Assembly: GCA_014649155.1 (NCBI GenBank)
Contig: BMSM01000010.1
Span: 124,001-188,000 of the forward strand
From: Streptomyces griseoviridis
GTDB taxonomy: Bacteria; Actinomycetota; Actinomycetes; Streptomycetales; Streptomycetaceae
Direction of reading: 5' to 3'
Length of the DNA stretch: 64,000 nt
Shown: one piece after another, positions 33,420 through 41,508 of the stretch
Layout: each line of letters starts with the position of its first letter
Position numbering within the stretch: position 1 is the stretch's first letter
Program-made: the position numbers and the translations under genes
The notes under the pieces: model-generated
Seen by the model: the letters and a program-made list of their open reading frames with translations, nothing else
Told to the model about the DNA's origin: nothing
Database searches by the model: none

Positions 33420-34688
33420 TCAGGCCGCCACGACCGGTGCCGGGTCGGGCCGGTCGTCCCGCTCGCCGCGGCTCCGCTCCCACCGGTCGATCAGGGCCAG
33501 CAGCGGCGTCGCCATCACGGTGGTGACGATGGCGACCACCACCAGCGCGCTGAACATCGCCTGCGTCACGATGCCCGCCGCCAGCCCCAGGTTGAGCGCG
33601 ATCAGCTGCATCAGGCCCCGCGCGTTCATCAGCGCCCCCACCCGCAGCGCCACCCGGTTCGGCTCACCGGCGGCCCGGGCCGCCAGCCAGCACGCGCCGA
33701 ACTTCCCGGCGATCGCCACCACGACGCACCCGGCGGTGAACAGCAGCACCGGCCCCGAACCCAGGAGGGTGAAGTCGGTGTTCAGCCCGGAGTAGGTGAA
33801 GAACAGCGGCAGGAACAGCCGGCCCACCGGCTCCAGCGTCTCCACGGACCGGTCCAGCTGCCGCGAGCGCGGGAAGACCAGACCGAGGCTGAACGCGCCG
33901 AACACCGCGTACAGGCCGATCTCGTCGGCGTACCAGGCCACCAGGAACAGCACGCCGACCAGCACCAGCAGCAGGTTCTCCGGTGTCGCCCGCTCGGCCA
34001 GCAGCACGGTGCGCCCGCGCAGCCGGACCACCACCGCCAGGATCGCGATGAGCCCGAAACCGCCGCCGACGGCCAGCGACACCAGCCCGGCGCTGCCGCC
34101 CGCGATGCTGAACACCCCGGCGAGCAGGATCCAGGCCACCGCGTCGTCGACGGCGCCGGCCCCCAGCGACAGCGAACCGTACCGGGTGCCCGCCAGGTTC
34201 CGCTCGGCGATGATCCGCGCCAGCATCGGGAACGCCGTCACCGCCAGCGCCACGCCGACGAACAGCGCGGACACGGTCAGGGAGATGTCCGGGGCCATCG
34301 CGCCGGTGCGTTCGCCGACGGCCACGATCAGCAGCACGCCCAGCACCACCGGCACCACCACCCCGGCGGCCGAGACCAGCCCGGCCGGGCGGGCCACCCC
34401 GCGCAGCCGGTCGACCCGGAAGTCCCAGCCGACGTGGAACATGAACGCGACGAGGCCGATCTGCCCCACCACGTAGAGCACGGGCCGCAGGTCCTGCGGG
34501 AAGAGCCCGGACTCCACACCGGGCAGCAGCGCGCCCAGCACCGAGGGGCCGAGGACCACGCCGGCCAGCATCTCGCCGACGACGGGCGGCTGCCCGACCA
34601 GGGCCAGCAGCCGGCTCACCGCCCGGCACACGACCAGGATGACCACGACGGCGAGGAAGAACGCGGGGGCCAGATCCGTGGCGCTCAT
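33420..34688 (-). CDS. Cation/proton antiporter (CPA2, KefB-like)
   Basis: The 422-residue membrane protein is a monovalent cation:proton antiporter-2 family member with about 12-13 helices. It shows LVGQPPVVGEMLAGVVLGPSVLG early, then GLVAFMFHVGWDF, the ion-site helix SLSLGAGAVDDAVAWILLA with its Asp pair, and LMNARGLMQLIALNLGL near the end. No TrkA-N domain follows. Related antiporters occur in antibiotic clusters, where they are thought to export acids or adjust pH. Its ATG overlaps the P450 stop (ATGA). It is the last gene of the four-gene flavoprotein operon. Confidence 0.88.
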   Translation of the reverse strand: MSATDLAPAFFLAVVVILVVCRAVSRLLALVGQPPVVGEMLAGVVLGPSVLGALLPGVESGLFPQDLRPVLYVVGQIGLVAFMFHVGWDFRVDRLRGVARPAGLVSAAGVVVPVVLGVLLIVAVGERTGAMAPDISLTVSALFVGVALAVTAFPMLARIIAERNLAGTRYGSLSLGAGAVDDAVAWILLAGVFSIAGGSAGLVSLAVGGGFGLIAILAVVVRLRGRTVLLAERATPENLLLVLVGVLFLVAWYADEIGLYAVFGAFSLGLVFPRSRQLDRSVETLEPVGRLFLPLFFTYSGLNTDFTLLGSGPVLLFTAGCVVVAIAGKFGACWLAARAAGEPNRVALRVGALMNARGLMQLIALNLGLAAGIVTQAMFSALVVVAIVTTVMATPLLALIDRWERSRGERDDRPDPAPVVAA

Positions 34689-36049
34689 CTGCCTTTTCCT
34701 TCCGGGTGGGCGACCGGGCAGCGCCCGGCCGGGGGATGCTCCTCGAAATAGCGGGTCGCCAGGCGCAGCCGCCGGGCGTGGAGAACCATCACCGTGCCGA
34801 GGACCAGTTGCCGCACCCCGCGGGTGACGTCCTCGACCCCGTCGCGCAGCCGGACGAACCGGCGCAGCAGCGCCAGGCGCGGCCCGGCGGCCAGGCCGCG
34901 CGGGATCAGCAGACAGGGGGCGCGGTGCGGGTTGGACCGGGTGTGCGAGGCGGTGGAGTCCAGCCGGTAGCGGCGCAGTACCTCCCGGACCGCGGCCCGC
35001 AGCACCAGCGGCGACAGCCGCCACGCCGGGCACGGGCGGTTGGCCGCCACACCGAACGGGATGTGGTGGGCGTCCTTCGCGGACAGCGCCCGCCACCGGT
35101 CCGGGTCGAACACCTCGGGCCGGTCGTACCCCGTGGCGTGGTAGTCGGGATAGCTGAAGCACACCACGGACCCGGCCGGCAGCACCGTCTCCGCGTCGAG
35201 CGGGACCTCCCCGGTGGTGATGCGGTGCGCGATGCCGAACAGCGGGTACAGCCGCATCGTCTCGTCCAGTACGTTGCCGAGGAACCGGTCGTCACCGGGG
35301 TCCGCCCACAGCCGCTCCTGCACCTCGGGGTGGCGGGCCAGCGCCAGCAGGACGTGCGCGGTCGCCTCGGAGAGCTGGACCACGGCCGTGTTGAAGAACG
35401 TGCCCTGGAGGTAGTGCACCTGCTCGGGCAGCGAGAGCGAGGCCGGCAGCCGGTGCGGCACGTCCCCGGCCGCGACCCGCTCCCGCAGGTACGCCGTCAG
35501 CCGCGCCCGGCGCCGCGGATGCCGCAGCCCCGTGCACTTCAGAGCGTTGATCACATCGCCGGCGTGCGCGGTGATCAGCTCCCGGGCGCGCGCGGGGCAG
35601 GGCTCCTCGAAGACCAGCTCGTAGGCGAACTCCGCCCACGCGGGCATCACCAGGTCCCGCAGCCGTACCAGGCTGATCCGGTCATCCGGCACGGAGTCCA
35701 GTGCGCGGCCGACCGCGCCGCCGGCCGCCGCCGCGAGGGCCGCCGACCCGCCGGCCAGGATGCGCCGCGTCACCGCGGCCACCTCCTCGTACCGCTCGCC
35801 GGGCTCCAGATGCTCCTGGTGCACCTCCGGGCCCGGCGCCAGCCAGTACCAGAACAGGTCGGACAGGCCCGCCCCGGCACTGCGGCCGTCCGCCGCCGGG
35901 TGGGCGTAGACCCGCTCGAACACCTCCGGTCCGTGCGCGGCGTCCGGCAGGGTCACCGCGCGGTCGCCGTTGACCTTCTCGAAGATGCGCCCCCGCAGCG
36001 TCACCACGCTCCGCGGCAGCCACCAGCCCCGCGTCACCGGGCCGTTCAC
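34685..36049 (-). CDS. Atypical cytochrome P450
   Basis: The 454-residue protein has P450 landmarks: the K-helix ETMR (residues 263-266), the FDPDRW meander and a Cys-ligand loop PFGVAANRPCPAW with Cys340. The usual FGxGxxxCxG loop lacks its second and third Gly here. The I-helix region (QGTFFNTAVVQLSEATA, around residue 220) has no clear acid-Thr pair for oxygen activation. Such changes are known in P450s that rearrange peroxides or dehydrate oximes instead of performing ordinary monooxygenation. The start is GTG 36049, overlapping the FMN-oxidase stop (GTGA); GTG 36052 is also possible. It is the third gene of the operon. Confidence 0.82.
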   Translation of the reverse strand: MNGPVTRGWWLPRSVVTLRGRIFEKVNGDRAVTLPDAAHGPEVFERVYAHPAADGRSAGAGLSDLFWYWLAPGPEVHQEHLEPGERYEEVAAVTRRILAGGSAALAAAAGGAVGRALDSVPDDRISLVRLRDLVMPAWAEFAYELVFEEPCPARARELITAHAGDVINALKCTGLRHPRRRARLTAYLRERVAAGDVPHRLPASLSLPEQVHYLQGTFFNTAVVQLSEATAHVLLALARHPEVQERLWADPGDDRFLGNVLDETMRLYPLFGIAHRITTGEVPLDAETVLPAGSVVCFSYPDYHATGYDRPEVFDPDRWRALSAKDAHHIPFGVAANRPCPAWRLSPLVLRAAVREVLRRYRLDSTASHTRSNPHRAPCLLIPRGLAAGPRLALLRRFVRLRDGVEDVTRGVRQLVLGTVMVLHARRLRLATRYFEEHPPAGRCPVAHPEGKGR

Positions 36050-37116
36050 CACGTACCGCCCTTCCGGACGACCATGTCCCGCGTCAGGTCGCTGTTCCGC
36101 CGTCCTCCGCACAGCGCGAGGGTGTGGTCGTACTCGTCGCGCAGTGCCGCCAGCACGCGCCGCACCCCCGCCTCGCCCTCGGCGGCCAGCCCCCACACCG
36201 CCGGACGTCCCACGCCGACGGCGCGCGCGCCCAGCGCCAGCGCCACGGCGACGTCGCTGCCCCGGCGCACCCCGCCGTCCAGCAGCACCGGCACCCGGCC
36301 CGCGACGGCGTCCGCGACCGCGGGCAGGCAGTCCAGCGCCGCCGGTACGGCGTCCGACTGCCGGCCGCCGTGGTTGGAGACGAGCACCCCGGCCGCGCCG
36401 TGCTCGACGGCGAGCCGGGCGTCCGCCGGGTGCAGGATTCCCTTGAGCAGCACCGGCAGCGCGGTCCGCCGGACCAGGTCGTCGACGTCCGCCCAGGACA
36501 CCGCCGGGGACATCGGGATGTCGGTGAGCGCGCCGGGCGGGGCGCCGGGCAGGTCCCGCATGTTCTCCGCGGCGTGGCCGGGAGGCAGATCGGTGAAGCC
36601 GTTGCGCAGGTCCCGGGTGTGCCGGCCGAACACGGGGGAGTCGACGGTCACCACCAGCGCCGTGCAGCCCGCATCCTCGGCCCGCCGCACCAGGGCGCGG
36701 GTGGCCTCCCGGCGCGGGTGCGCGGTGAGCTGGAACCAGACGGCCGCCTCCCGGTCCCGGCTCCGGGCCGCCGCGACGACCTCCGCGACGGGGGTGGTCG
36801 ACGCGGTCCCGGTCACCAGGACCGCGCCCTCGGCCGCGGCGGCCCGCGCCGTGGCCGGCTCCCCGCCGGGATGCAGCAGCCGGTGGAACGCGGTCGGCGC
36901 CACGAACACCGGGGACGCGCCGGGCGCGCCCGGCAGGTCCGCGGCGGTGTCCCGCCGCTCGCCGCCGCACAGCACCCTCGGCAGCAGCGCGTACCGGTCG
37001 AAGGCCCGCTCGTTGTCGGCGACGACGCGTTCCTCGCCGGCCCCGCCCGCCACGTAGTCGTAGTGGACGGGGTCCAGTGACCGCCGCGCCTTCTCGTGCA
37101 GGTCGCGCAGGTTCAC
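36046..37116 (-). CDS. FMN-dependent alpha-hydroxy-acid oxidase/dehydrogenase
   Basis: The 356-residue TIM-barrel enzyme belongs to the lactate/glycolate/mandelate oxidase family. It opens NLRDLHEKARRSLDPVHYDYVAGGAGEE and has VFVAPTAFHRLLHPGGEPATARAA, VVTVDSPVFGRHTRDLRNGF, the LLKGIL lysine, the catalytic His-Arg motif VSNHGGRQSD, and the FMN-phosphate site VLLDGGVRRGSDVAVALALGARAVGVGRP. It oxidises an L-alpha-hydroxy acid to the keto acid. GTG 37116 overlaps the stop of flavoprotein 2 (GTGA) and its own stop overlaps the P450 start, so expression is tightly coupled. The substrate is probably a pathway intermediate. Confidence 0.88.
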   Translation of the reverse strand: MNLRDLHEKARRSLDPVHYDYVAGGAGEERVVADNERAFDRYALLPRVLCGGERRDTAADLPGAPGASPVFVAPTAFHRLLHPGGEPATARAAAAEGAVLVTGTASTTPVAEVVAAARSRDREAAVWFQLTAHPRREATRALVRRAEDAGCTALVVTVDSPVFGRHTRDLRNGFTDLPPGHAAENMRDLPGAPPGALTDIPMSPAVSWADVDDLVRRTALPVLLKGILHPADARLAVEHGAAGVLVSNHGGRQSDAVPAALDCLPAVADAVAGRVPVLLDGGVRRGSDVAVALALGARAVGVGRPAVWGLAAEGEAGVRRVLAALRDEYDHTLALCGGRRNSDLTRDMVVRKGGTW

Positions 37117-38690
37117 GGGGTCACCGGGGCGGCGGAGGAGGCGTGGGCGGCCAGGAAGGCGCGCAGCGGGGCGCGGTGGAAGCGCTCGCTGTCCCACTCG
37201 TTCTCCAGGTTCTCCGCGAGGTGGTACTCGGCGACGAACGCGCCGTCCCGGTACCAGCGCACGACCGGATGCAGATAGCGGCCGTCCAGTCCCGCCGTGT
37301 CCTGCTGGGACTTGCGGCCGGCGGTCACGTCGAAGGGGTCGACGCGGTCGTGGCCCTCCCCGTACTCCAGGGTGATCACCGCGTGCCCCGCCACCTCCCC
37401 GAACTCCCCGGCGGCCACCCCGTCCGGCACATGGCCGACCGGGACCTCCTCGGCGTAGCGCCAGCCACCGTCCGGGGCGCGCAGCAGCAGGTCGCCGAGG
37501 ACGCCGAACTGCTGCCACAGCGCGGAGGACCGGTTGACCCGGGTGATGACCGCGTCGACCGCCCGCTCCGGATCGGCGCCCAGCCCGGTCACCGGCCACG
37601 GCTCGCCGTCGTAGCGCTGCCGCAGGGTGCGGTGCAGGGCGCGGACGGTGTAGCGGAAGCCGTGGATGAAGCCGGTGGTGGCCTTCTTGAAGTCCCGGCC
37701 CTGCATCAGCGTCCCGGCGAAGTACAGACCGGGCACGTTGACCGACTCGCCGGCGGCGGTCAGCGCCGGGAAGCGGCCGTTCACCGTCAGCTCCGGCACG
37801 CAGCTCTCGTCGAAGAGGGAGGTGTCGACGCGGAAGCCGGTGGCGACGATCACCCGGTCGTAGCGGATCTCCTTGACGACGTCGTCGGCCCGTTCGAAGG
37901 CGACCGGCACCCGGAAGCCGTCCTCGGCCTTGCGGATCGCCAGCACCCGGCCGTCCAGGAGCGCGTTCTGCGACTTGAGCTGGTAGCTGTCGAGGAAGTT
38001 GTTGTTGACCGCCCGCAGATGGCCGACGTAGTGCGTCCGCCAGGCCATCGGCAGCGAACCGGAGCCGACGACGTGGATGACCGCCGCGTTCTCCATCAGG
38101 CCGTCGGCCGTCTCGAAGGCCGAGTTGCCCCGCCCGATGATCAGCACCCGCTGGTCGGTGAAGGACTCCGGGTCGGGGTCGAACGAGTCGTACCGTTCGG
38201 CCAGTTCGATGCCCGGGAGGTCCGGGACGTTGGGCAGCGAGACCCCGGTGGCGGCCACCACGCGCCGGGCCCGCCAGGTCCGGCCGTCGGCGGCCTCGAC
38301 CGTGAAGACACCGCCGGCGTCCCGGGAGACCCGTTCCACGGCCGTGTCGTAGTGGGCGCGCACCCCGGTGCGGGCGGCGAAGTCCGACAGGTAGCGGAGC
38401 ATGTCGTCGGCCGGCGGGAAGTAGCGGCGGCTGTACCGGGTGAACAGCAGCTCCGGATCGTCGCTCAGCAGCGAGTTCCAGTCCATCCGCAGCCGCAGTT
38501 CCGGATCGTCGTATCCGGTGTGCACCTTGTTGGTCGAGATGAGGGTGCGGTGCCGGGGGAACCGCTCGAAGAACGCGCCGGGAACGCCGCCGCGCTCCAG
38601 GACCACGTAGTCCGCACCGTCACGTTCCAGGGCGGCGGCGAGTTGCAGTCCCGCGGGCCCCGCTCCGATGATCAGGTAGTCGTGCGCCAT
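37113..38690 (-). CDS. FOXRED2-like FAD/NAD(P)H-dependent oxidoreductase 2
   Basis: The 525-residue paralogue of the protein at 28735-30279 has the FAD site DYLIIGAGPAGLQLAAALERDG, the DWNSLLSDDPELLFTRYS segment, a second nucleotide site VLIIGRGNSAFETADGLM, and the same C-terminal extension with ENLENEW. The two proteins align over their full length. They may carry out successive oxidations or be subfunctionalised duplicates. ATG 38690 is 23 nt from the shared palindromic operator and 7 nt from a TAGTTT -10-like box, so the message may be leaderless. It is the first gene of the four-gene minus-strand operon and is divergent from the ammonia-lyase gene. Confidence 0.86.
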   Translation of the reverse strand: MAHDYLIIGAGPAGLQLAAALERDGADYVVLERGGVPGAFFERFPRHRTLISTNKVHTGYDDPELRLRMDWNSLLSDDPELLFTRYSRRYFPPADDMLRYLSDFAARTGVRAHYDTAVERVSRDAGGVFTVEAADGRTWRARRVVAATGVSLPNVPDLPGIELAERYDSFDPDPESFTDQRVLIIGRGNSAFETADGLMENAAVIHVVGSGSLPMAWRTHYVGHLRAVNNNFLDSYQLKSQNALLDGRVLAIRKAEDGFRVPVAFERADDVVKEIRYDRVIVATGFRVDTSLFDESCVPELTVNGRFPALTAAGESVNVPGLYFAGTLMQGRDFKKATTGFIHGFRYTVRALHRTLRQRYDGEPWPVTGLGADPERAVDAVITRVNRSSALWQQFGVLGDLLLRAPDGGWRYAEEVPVGHVPDGVAAGEFGEVAGHAVITLEYGEGHDRVDPFDVTAGRKSQQDTAGLDGRYLHPVVRWYRDGAFVAEYHLAENLENEWDSERFHRAPLRAFLAAHASSAAPVTP

Positions 38691-38753
38691 GGCCCGGAAA
38701 CTATCCACCGGAACTCAGAGGGCTCTGAGATTCCCCGCCTACGTTCTACGACC
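38691..38753. promoter_or_regulatory. Divergent promoter with palindromic operator (flavoprotein 2/ammonia-lyase)
   Basis: CTCAGA-GGGC-TCTGAG (38714-38729) lies between divergent starts. On the minus side, 10 nt separate it from TAGTTT and 7 more from ATG 38690. On the plus side, 10 nt separate it from TACGTT and 8 more from GTG 38754. Both transcripts would be leaderless, and one dimer bound at the palindrome could control both. The minus-side layout is the same as at 28696-28734. Confidence 0.8.
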
Positions 38754-40268
38754 GTGCCCACCCTCACCGACTCCGTCGCCCTCACCGGCCCCCTGGATAC
38801 CGCCGCCCTGCGCCGCGCGGCGACGCCGCTCACCGTCACCGTGGACGCCGCCGTCCGGGCCCGCGTCGAGCGCGGCCGGCGTCTCTTCCGCACCCTGCGC
38901 GAGGACGGCCCGGTCTACGGCGCCACCACCGGCTTCGGCGCCCTCCTCGGCTACGCGGGCCGCGCCGACGAGGCCGACCAGTGCGACAACACCCTCGCCC
39001 ACCTCGGCGCCGGACAGGGCCCGGACCTGCCCGAGGAGATCACCCGCGCCGCGCTGCTGCTGCGCACCTGGTCCCTGGCGCAGGGGCACTCCGGGGTCTC
39101 GGCCGAGGTCGTCGACCGGCTCGCCGCGATGTTCGCCACCACCTTCGCCCCCGCCGTCCCCCGCTACGGTTCCGTCGGCGCCAGCGGCGACCTCATCCCG
39201 CTCGCCTACGCCACCCAGGCGCTGCGCGGCCGGGGCCACGCCTACCTGGACGGCCGCCGCCTGCCCGCCGCCGACGCGCTCACCGCCGCCGGGCTGACCC
39301 CGCTCACCCTGGACGGCCGCGACGCGCTCGCCCTCGTCAACGGCACCTCCGTCACCACCGCCGCGCTCGCCCTGGCCCGCGACACCGTCCGCGCCGCCCA
39401 CCGCGCCCTCACCACGCTCACCTGCCTGCTCACCGACCTCCTCGGCTGCGACCCCGGCTTCCTCGACGCGGAGCTGCTGCGCGCCTACGGCCACCCCGGC
39501 GCCGCCGCCGTCGGCACCCGCATGCGGCACACCCTCGCCGGCGTCACCCCCTCGGGCACCCGGCCCCTCCAGGAGCCGTACAGCATCCGCTGCGCCCCGC
39601 AGCTGCTCGGCGCCGCCGAGGACGCCCTGGCGTACGTCGACGGGGTGGTCGCCGCCGACCTCGGCGGCATCAGCGACAACCCGCTGTTCTTCGCGGGGGA
39701 CGCCGGGGACGCCGGAGACACGGTGACGGGCAAGGCGGTGCACGGCGGGAACTTCTTCGGGCAGCCCGCCGCCTTCGCCGCCGACCTGCTCGCCTCCGTC
39801 ACCGCCCAGCTCGGCAACCTCGCCGAACGCCAGCTGGACCTGCTGGTGGACCCGGCCCGCAACGGCGGCCTGCCGCCCATGCTCACCACCACCCCCGGCG
39901 TCCAGCACGGCCTCCAGGGCGTCCAGCTCGCCACCACCGCCTTCGTCGCGGAGATCCGCCGCAACACCACCCCGGCCTCCGCCCAGAGCCTGCCGACCAA
40001 CCTCCACAACCAGGACGTCGTCCCCTTCGGCACCCAGGCCGCGCTGCGCTCCTACGACATGGCCGGCCTGCTCGGCCTGCTCGCCGGGTCGCTCGCCCTC
40101 GGCCTGCGCCAGGCCGCCCACGCCGGCGCCCGCCGGCCCACCGCGCCCCGCTGCGCCGCCCTGCTGGACGCGCTCGCGGCACGCATCCCCCCGGTGGAAC
40201 CGGACCGTCCGCTGGACGCCGACGTACGCGCCGCCGCCCGGCTGCTGCTCACCTACGAGCTGCCGTGA
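38754..40268 (+). CDS. Aromatic amino acid ammonia-lyase (MIO-dependent, Tyr/His type)
   Basis: The 504-residue protein is a full-length HAL/TAL/PAL-family lyase. The MIO cofactor forms from Ala143-Ser144-Gly145 in GSVGASGDLIPLA. Tyr55 in VYGATTGFG is the catalytic tyrosine. The selectivity pair is His83-Leu84 (NTLAHLGAG), as in bacterial tyrosine ammonia-lyases and tyrosine aminomutases; histidine lyases usually have Ser-His. LVNGTS, the YSIRCAPQLLG block, GGISDNPLF and NLHNQDVVPFGTQAALRS are all present. It should make an aryl-acrylic acid such as p-coumarate and ammonia, or act as an aminomutase. GTG 38754 reads from the divergent promoter shared with flavoprotein 2. Its end overlaps the facing kinase gene by 20 nt. 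Confidence 0.88.
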   Translation: MPTLTDSVALTGPLDTAALRRAATPLTVTVDAAVRARVERGRRLFRTLREDGPVYGATTGFGALLGYAGRADEADQCDNTLAHLGAGQGPDLPEEITRAALLLRTWSLAQGHSGVSAEVVDRLAAMFATTFAPAVPRYGSVGASGDLIPLAYATQALRGRGHAYLDGRRLPAADALTAAGLTPLTLDGRDALALVNGTSVTTAALALARDTVRAAHRALTTLTCLLTDLLGCDPGFLDAELLRAYGHPGAAAVGTRMRHTLAGVTPSGTRPLQEPYSIRCAPQLLGAAEDALAYVDGVVAADLGGISDNPLFFAGDAGDAGDTVTGKAVHGGNFFGQPAAFAADLLASVTAQLGNLAERQLDLLVDPARNGGLPPMLTTTPGVQHGLQGVQLATTAFVAEIRRNTTPASAQSLPTNLHNQDVVPFGTQAALRSYDMAGLLGLLAGSLALGLRQAAHAGARRPTAPRCAALLDALAARIPPVEPDRPLDADVRAAARLLLTYELP

Positions 40269-41508
40269 CGGGCACGGACCCGGCCGGGGCGGGCGGCGGG
40301 GGAGCGCACTCCGGCAGCCGGATGGTGAACCGGGCGCCGTGCCCCGGCCGGCCCGCCGCGGTGACCGTGCCGCCGTGGCCCGTGACGACCTCCCGCAGCA
40401 GCGCGAGACCCAGCCCGTACCGCCCGCCCTCCCCGGCCCGGTGGAACCGCTCGAACAGCCGCTCCGCCTCGGCCGGTTCGAAACCCGGCCCGGTGTCCGC
40501 CACCGTCAGCTCGACCGCCGCGCCCGAGCGGGTCAGCGCCACCTCGATCCGCCCGCCCGGAGGGGTGTGGCTGATCGCGTTGGACAGCAGCTCGCCCACC
40601 GCCCGGCGCAGCGCCGACTCGATCCCGCCGACGTACAGCGTGCGGCGCGCCCCGCCCACCGTCACGGTCAGGCCGCGGTCCCCGATCCGCTCCGCCTCCT
40701 CGGCGACCACCGACCGGGCCAGCGCCGTCAGATCGACCGGCGTCCGCTCGGCCGGCCGCGCCGGGTCCGCGGTCAGGCTCGCGGAGAGCAGCAGGTCGTC
40801 CAGGACCGCGCCGAGCCGCCCCACCGAACCGACCAGCCGGACCAGCCCGTCGCGGTGCTCCGCGGGCAGCCCGGCGGCCCGCGCCTGCCGGGACAGCACC
40901 TGCGCGCGGGTGTACACCTGGGTGACCGGGGTGCGCAGCTCGTGACTGGCGTCCGTGACGAACCGGCGCTGCCGGGTGAGCGCCTCGGCCAGCGGCGCCA
41001 CCGACAGCCGGCCGAGGACCGTGCCCGTGACGGCCGCCGCGACCAGCCCCACCAGTTCCGCGACGCCCAGCGCGTACCAGAGGTGCCGGCGGTCGGCGAG
41101 CTGGAAGCGCATGTCGAACACCGCCTGCACCACGTCCCCGTCCGCCCGGACCTGACTGCGCACCAGGTAGACCGTGCCGGCCCGGTGCACCACGCGCTCC
41201 ACCGCGTCACCGGTCCGCCGCACCCGGTCCAGGTCGGCGCGGACCGGGAAGCCGTCCGGCGCGTTGGCGAGCGGGGTGGCGCCGGCCGCGTACAGCCAGG
41301 TGCACACCGGCGGGCTCGACAGGTCGCCGCGCGAGGCGCCGTAGCGCAGCTCCCGCCACACCTGGGCGCTCTGCGCCCGCGTCATCACCGTGTCCGCGAC
41401 GAGACCGACCACCACCATCAGCAGCGTGATGATCGCCCCGGTGATCACGGCGATCCGCAGCCGCGCCAGCCGCACCTCCGTCCGCTCCGCGAACTGCGAG
41501 AACCTCAC
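40249..41508 (-). CDS. Two-component sensor histidine kinase
   Basis: The 419-residue kinase has a transmembrane helix (IAVITGAIITLLMVVVGLVADTV), an extracytoplasmic domain of about 120 residues containing a Cys (PPVCTWLYAAG), a second helix (ALGVAELVGLVAAAVTGTVLG), the H-box VTDASHELRTPVTQVYTRAQ with the phospho-His, and an ATPase domain (LLSNAISHTPPGG, VADTGPGF, RYGLGLALLREVVTGHGG). GTG 41508 overlaps the response-regulator stop (GTGA). The stimulus is unknown. It converges on the ammonia-lyase gene but is probably not part of that pathway's operons. Confidence 0.9.
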   Translation of the reverse strand: MRFSQFAERTEVRLARLRIAVITGAIITLLMVVVGLVADTVMTRAQSAQVWRELRYGASRGDLSSPPVCTWLYAAGATPLANAPDGFPVRADLDRVRRTGDAVERVVHRAGTVYLVRSQVRADGDVVQAVFDMRFQLADRRHLWYALGVAELVGLVAAAVTGTVLGRLSVAPLAEALTRQRRFVTDASHELRTPVTQVYTRAQVLSRQARAAGLPAEHRDGLVRLVGSVGRLGAVLDDLLLSASLTADPARPAERTPVDLTALARSVVAEEAERIGDRGLTVTVGGARRTLYVGGIESALRRAVGELLSNAISHTPPGGRIEVALTRSGAAVELTVADTGPGFEPAEAERLFERFHRAGEGGRYGLGLALLREVVTGHGGTVTAAGRPGHGARFTIRLPECAPPPPAPAGSVPVTAARR

